Assembly: GCF_030687495.1 (NCBI RefSeq)
Contig: NZ_CP117435.1
Span: 1,736,001 to 1,800,000, forward strand
DNA from: Pseudomonas sp. FP453
Lineage (GTDB): Bacteria; Pseudomonadota; Gammaproteobacteria; Pseudomonadales; Pseudomonadaceae
Length of the DNA: 64,000 nucleotides
Reading direction: 5' to 3'
The notes under the pieces are model-generated. The model ran no database searches and had not been told where the DNA came from. It saw nothing but the letters and a program-made list of their open reading frames with translations. A program made the position numbers and the translations under genes. This document shows positions 60,442 to 64,000 of this stretch, one piece after another (the first letter of the stretch is position 1; each line of letters opens with the position of its first letter).

Positions 60442-62091
60442 ATGTTTAAGAAAGTAAACACTGCCCTGCTGGGGGGCTGGCTTTGTCGATGGGGATCACG
60501 TCCGTTCACGCGGAAGAGGCAAAGAAAGTCGATGTGCTGCTGATCGGCGGCGGCATCATGAGTGCGACCCTGGGTGTATGGCTCAATGAGCTGGAGCCGG
60601 GCTGGTCGATGGAAATGGTCGAGCGCCTCGATGGTGTGGCCGAAGAAAGCTCCAACGGCTGGAACAACGCCGGTACCGGCCACTCGGCCCTGGCTGAGCT
60701 GAACTACACCCCGGAAGACAAGAACGGCAACGTTGAGATCCCGAAAGCGGTCGAAATCAACGAAGCGTTCCAGATCTCCCGTCAATTCTGGTCCTGGCAG
60801 GTCCAGCAGGGCGTGCTGAAGAATCCGCGTTCGTTCATCAACACCACTCCGCACATGAGCTTTTGTGTGGGGCGATGACAACATCAAGTTCCTCAAGAAG
60901 CGCTACGAAGCCCTGCAAGCCAGCCCGCTGTTCGCCGGCATGCAGTACTCCGAAGACCCGGCGCAGATCGCCAAGTGGGTTCCGCTGATGATGGAGGGGC
61001 GTGACCCGAACCAGAAGATCGCGGCCACCTGGAGCCCGCTGGGTACCGACATGAACTTCGGCGAGATCACCCGCCAGTTCGTCGCTCACCTGCAAACCAC
61101 GCCCAAGTTCGACCTGAAACTGTCGAGCGAAGTGCAGGACATCACCAAGAACGCCGACGGTTCGTGGCGTGTGAGCTACAAAAACCTGAAAGACGGCACC
61201 AAGACCGAAACCGACGCCAAGTTCGTGTTCATCGGCGCGGGCGGCGGTGCACTGCACCTGCTGCAAAAGTCGGGCATTCCTGAAGCCAAGGAATACGCTG
61301 GCTTCCCGGTAGGCGGCTCGTTCCTCGTGACCGATAACCCAACCGTAGCCGAGGCACACCTGGCCAAGGCCTACGGCAAAGCGTCGGTTGGCGCGCCACC
61401 GATGTCGGTTCCGCACCTGGACACTCGTGTGCTGGATGGCAAGCGCGTGATCCTGTTTGGCCCATTCGCGACCTTCTCCACCAAGTTCCTGAAGGAAGGC
61501 TCGTATCTGGACCTGCTGACCAGCACCACCACCCACAACATCTGGCCAATGACCAAAGTCGGTATTCGTGAATACCCACTGGTCGAGTACCTCGCTGGCC
61601 AACTGATGCTGTCGGATGACGACCGCTTCAAGGCGCTGCAAGAGTACTTCCCGAACGCCAAGAAAGAAGACTGGCGCCTGTGGCAAGCCGGTCAGCGCGT
61701 GCAGATCATCAAGCGTGACGAAGAGCAGGGCGGCGTCCTGAAACTCGGTACCGAAGTGGTCAGCTCCGCCGACAACACCATCGCCGGCCTGTTGGGTGCA
61801 TCGCCAGGCGCGTCCACCGCGGCTCCGATCATGCTGACCGTGCTGCAGAAAGTGTTCAAGGACAAGGTTGCGACCCCTGAGTGGCAGGCGAAACTGCACC
61901 AGATCGTACCGAGCTACGGCACCAAGCTGAACGACAGCCCTGAGGCTGTTGCCAAGGAATGGGCCTACACCGCCGGTGTCCTGCAACTGCCGACACCGCC
62001 TGTGATCCCACAGAGCGCTGCGCCGAAGGCTGTCGAGGCTGCCAAGCCTGCGGCTGAGCCGAGCAAGCCGGCGTCTGACCTGGCGTTGTAA
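60442..62091 (+). pseudogene. mqo: Malate:quinone oxidoreductase, two frame changes
   Basis: A membrane-associated FAD enzyme that oxidises malate to oxaloacetate and reduces quinone. The N-terminus [10 protein letters not shown] is followed by a signal-like segment and the FAD motif [14 protein letters not shown]. Conserved parts are [20 protein letters not shown] and NTTPHMSF. Frame is lost in the G run at 60471-60476 (one G too few or two too many) and again in the T run at 60861-60864 (one T too many, giving SFVWGDDN when removed). Corrected length is about 548. The Pro/Ala-rich C-terminal tail is typical of Pseudomonas Mqo. Sequence error is likely. A terminator follows. Confidence 0.9.
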
Positions 62092-62129
62092 GAAACAGCT
62101 GTGGTCCTAGGGTCACGCTGAGACAAAAG

Positions 62130-62166
62130 AAGCCCGCTGGACCGGTGACGGTCAGCGGGCTTTTTT
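62130..62166 (+). terminator. Rho-independent terminator of mqo
   Basis: The stem AGCCCGCTG / CAGCGGGCT has a 13-nt loop that can extend the stem (ACC/GGT), followed by TTTTTT. Confidence 0.9.
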
Positions 62167-62333
62167 GTGCCTGTGCATTACGTGGGGGCGAGAGTCTTGG
62201 CGGCGGCGATGGGTTCAGCAACCCGACAGACACCACCTGTTAAAAAGAACCCAGGCCAAGCAGGAGCGCGGTTGCAACAAGGGGGGATTTTTTACCGGTG
62301 TAGGCTTGGGGCGATAACGCCCGAGGGGTTTGT

Positions 62334-62663
62334 ATGTTGCTACGTTATGCAGCATTGGCGGCAGTGGTGGTGGCCGCGTCGGGATGCGTACAGGAGCGTG
62401 TCGTGCATGAGCGCAGGCCGGTGCAGCGAGAGTATGTCGAAGTCATCGCGCCACAGCCGCCGCCGGTGCAAGTGGTCGAAGTCGAACCCGTGCCACGTTA
62501 CGGCTATGTGTGGTCACGCGGTTACTGGCGCTGGGAGAGCGGGCGCTATGTGGCAGTACACGGTCACTGGGAACCGGTGCGCGAAGGTTACCGCTATGTA
62601 CATCCGCACTGGGTGCAACGCAATGACGGTTATCACTGGCAGGGGGGTGGCTGGGTTCGTTGA
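62334..62663 (+). CDS. Tyr/Trp-rich lipoprotein (YXWGXW-like)
   Basis: A 109-residue lipoprotein. The lipobox AASGC places the lipid-modified Cys at residue 18. The mature part is rich in Pro, Val, Tyr and Trp, with repeats such as YGYVWSRGYWRWESGRYV, HGHWEPVREGYRYVHPHW and YHWQGGGW, as in YXWGXW-type proteins. The family is common in Pseudomonas and Burkholderia and has no known role. The residue after Cys is Val, not Asp, which favours outer-membrane sorting by Lol. Confidence 0.85.
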   Translation: MLLRYAALAAVVVAASGCVQERVVHERRPVQREYVEVIAPQPPPVQVVEVEPVPRYGYVWSRGYWRWESGRYVAVHGHWEPVREGYRYVHPHWVQRNDGYHWQGGGWVR

Positions 62664-62674
62664 GCCCCGCACGG

Positions 62675-63070
62675 CTAGGTCAGCCGTTTCATGCCCGCTG
62701 CCTTCGCGGCATTGAGATCGAAGGTGGCGGTGTACTCGCATCCTGCTGCATGGGCGCAGCGTTCAATCAGGCAGTCGGCGAAGTCGGCCTTGCTTGCGGT
62801 AAACCGTCGGAGTGCCTGCCAGAGGGTTTCGGCATGCTCGATAGTCAGCTCGCGGGTGCGCAGTAACGTCTCCAGAACCACCACCACGTCACTCTTGGCT
62901 GATTGGTAGCAGCTCTGTAACACCCATACCAGTTCCACCACCGAGACCAGGCTGACAAACCCCGGCGACAGCGTGGTGAGCGATTCAATCAGATCTGAAG
63001 CCTTGGCCGATTGGACGGGATCATCCTGGGTGACATAGCGCACCAGCACATTGGTATCCAGGCCGATCAT
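62675..63070 (-). CDS. PIN-domain toxin of a VapBC-type system
   Basis: A 131-residue PIN-domain protein. Acidic residues typical of the RNase site are D5 (MIGLDTNVLVRYV), E46 (SVVELVWVL), D96/D99 (KADFADCLIE) and D118 (TATFDLNAAK). It probably cleaves RNA when free of antitoxin. Its start overlaps the antitoxin stop by four bases (ATGA). It may have been gained horizontally, since the pair is short and isolated. Confidence 0.88.
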   Translation of the reverse strand: MIGLDTNVLVRYVTQDDPVQSAKASDLIESLTTLSPGFVSLVSVVELVWVLQSCYQSAKSDVVVVLETLLRTRELTIEHAETLWQALRRFTASKADFADCLIERCAHAAGCEYTATFDLNAAKAAGMKRLT

Positions 63071-63309
63071 CCGGCCTTTGCTCCCTGTGCGGCGATAGCG
63101 CGATTCATGTCTTCAACGGACACGGCCTTGGCGGGTTTCTGGATCAGGCCCTTCAGGTCATGCACGGTTTTGCTAGCGGCAATGATCGAAAACCTGCCGT
63201 CTTCCATTTCGACAAACTCAACGCGATCGCCTGTCTCAAGGCCCAGGGCGGTCCTTACCTGGACAGGAATGGTGATTTGCCCTTTCGAGGTCAGTGTGGC
63301 GGTCGCCAT
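63067..63309 (-). CDS. AbrB/MazE-type antitoxin of a VapBC-type system
   Basis: An 80-residue protein with an AbrB swapped-hairpin DNA-binding domain (TLTSKGQITIPVQVRTALGL) and a C-terminal tail (DLKGLIQKPAKAVSVED) that would wrap the toxin. GGAG lies before ATG 63309, preferred over a start 36 codons upstream. It likely binds the inverted repeat at 63331-63354 to repress the operon. Confidence 0.88.
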   Translation of the reverse strand: MATATLTSKGQITIPVQVRTALGLETGDRVEFVEMEDGRFSIIAASKTVHDLKGLIQKPAKAVSVEDMNRAIAAQGAKAG

Positions 63310-63330
63310 ATTGAAAATCTCCACGGTGAT

Positions 63331-63354
63331 ATTCCTTACCTTAGGGTAAGGAAT
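63331..63354. promoter_or_regulatory. Operator of the VapBC-type pair
   Basis: ATTCCTTACC and GGTAAGGAAT form a perfect 10-bp inverted repeat with a 4-nt centre, 21 nt upstream of the antitoxin start codon. Position and symmetry fit autoregulation by an AbrB-type dimer. Confidence 0.75.
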
Positions 63355-63496
63355 AATGGAGGACAAGATCCGTTGGTCCATAGGTTGTGCCTTCTGCTGT
63401 GAGTGAATCGGACTCACTAAACCCTAGCCCGATTCACAGCATCAGCACGCCCTGGAACACGCCCAAAGCGCTACAACGTATGACCAACTGCTGGCG

Positions 63497-64000
63497 TTAT
63501 TGCACCACGCGATAGCACGGCACATAAGCCGCGCCACCTGGCAACTTCATGCGGTGCTGGGCGACAAATGCCTGCAGCAACTCATCCAGCGGTTTCATGA
63601 TGGCCGGATCGCCGTGGATCTCGTACGGGCCATGTTCTTCGATCAGGCGGATGCCCTTGTCCTTGACGTTGCCCGCCACGATCCCCGAGAACGCGCGGCG
63701 CAGGTTGGCCGCCAGTTCGTGTGGCGGTAGCGCATGGCTCAGTTGCAGGCTGGCCATGTTGGCGTGGGTCGGGTCGAACGGGCGCTGGAAACCTTCGTCG
63801 ATCTTCAGCAGCCAGTTGAAGTGAAACGCATCGTTGCGCTCGCGGCGGAACTGCTTCACGCCCTTGAGCCCGGCCGTCATCTGGCGGGCCACTTCGGCCG
63901 GGTCGTCGATGATGATCTGGTAGTGCGCCTGTGCCGCTTCGCCGAGGGTGGCCCCGACAAACGCGTGCAGTTGTTGCAGGTATGGCGCGGCGTGTTTCGG
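63497..64000 (-). CDS. ppnN: Pyrimidine/purine nucleotide 5'-monophosphate nucleosidase (partial)
   Basis: The C-terminal 167 residues of a PpnN (YgdH) protein, running off the right edge of the window. Matching segments are FDPTHANMASLQLSHALPP, AANLRRAFSGIVAGNVKDKG, EEHGPYEIHGDPAIMKP and the end QHRMKLPGGAAYVPCY. PpnN cleaves nucleoside monophosphates to ribose-5-phosphate and base and is a (p)ppGpp target in E. coli. The frame stays open to base 64000. The catalytic LOG-family domain lies outside the window. Confidence 0.92.
   Translation of the reverse strand, partial: PKHAAPYLQQLHAFVGATLGEAAQAHYQIIIDDPAEVARQMTAGLKGVKQFRRERNDAFHFNWLLKIDEGFQRPFDPTHANMASLQLSHALPPHELAANLRRAFSGIVAGNVKDKGIRLIEEHGPYEIHGDPAIMKPLDELLQAFVAQHRMKLPGGAAYVPCYRVVQ

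Overview
This 64 kb window is chromosomal core DNA of a Pseudomonas, most likely of the P. fluorescens group. The evidence is gene content and order: slt-uup-usp-fadBA-topA-sulA-lexA-psrA-nagZ, mfd-gap-sthA-lolCDE, the copper-responsive cinSRA-queF cluster, mlaA-pilZ-rssB-rssC-tal, and a membrane malate:quinone oxidoreductase. The composition is also GC-rich, and about a dozen REP/REPIN palindromes with GGGAGCTGGCTTGCC or GCGAGCGAGCTTGCTCGC arms are scattered between genes. Species assignment is inference.

Layout. 0-5.6 kb: MoxR ATPase plus VWA protein, an AsmA-like DUF748 protein, cysK and an LpxO-type lipid A hydroxylase. 5.7-13.1 kb: acnA, rlmM, tusA, a MATE exporter, pdxB and a small protein. 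13.3-19.4 kb: an MsbA-like exporter, slt and uup. 19.5-28.4 kb: universal stress protein, fadBA (beta-oxidation), topA and small conserved proteins. 28.6-31.9 kb: the SOS pair lexA-sulA, the fatty-acid-sensing repressor psrA and nagZ. 32-38.7 kb: a compact operon mfd-csiV-SNF2 helicase. 39-47.6 kb: gap, sthA, a phosphodiesterase, a PilZ protein and the lipoprotein-sorting transporter lolCDE. 47.7-51.3 kb: cinSR, cinA and queF. 51.4-56.7 kb: small proteins, mlaA, PilZ, the RssB/RssC phosphatase and STAS pair, and tal. 56.8-60.4 kb: dusA followed by a variable segment (LPS-kinase-like protein, MFS transporter remnant, short Wzz). 60.4-64 kb: mqo, a Tyr/Trp-rich lipoprotein, a VapBC-type toxin-antitoxin pair and the 3' part of ppnN.

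Regulation visible in the sequence: two SOS boxes and a good promoter in front of lexA; two overlapping PsrA palindromes on the psrA -10; a CinR/CusR-like palindrome upstream of cinA; a perfect 10-bp inverted repeat before vapB; good promoters for topA and gap; and nine hairpin terminators of varying quality.

The most notable oddity is that four conserved genes (MsbA-like exporter, uup, sthA, mqo) carry seven small frame disruptions, most in short homopolymers. Restoring them gives family-typical lengths, so sequence error is more likely than gene decay. I found no phage, IS element, CRISPR array, complete tRNA or rRNA, and no clear novel multi-gene system. The least explained loci are the MoxR/VWA pair, the mfd-csiV-SNF2 operon, the active-site-defective PhnX-like HAD protein, the nagZ leader hairpin and the 57.9-60.4 kb variable segment.
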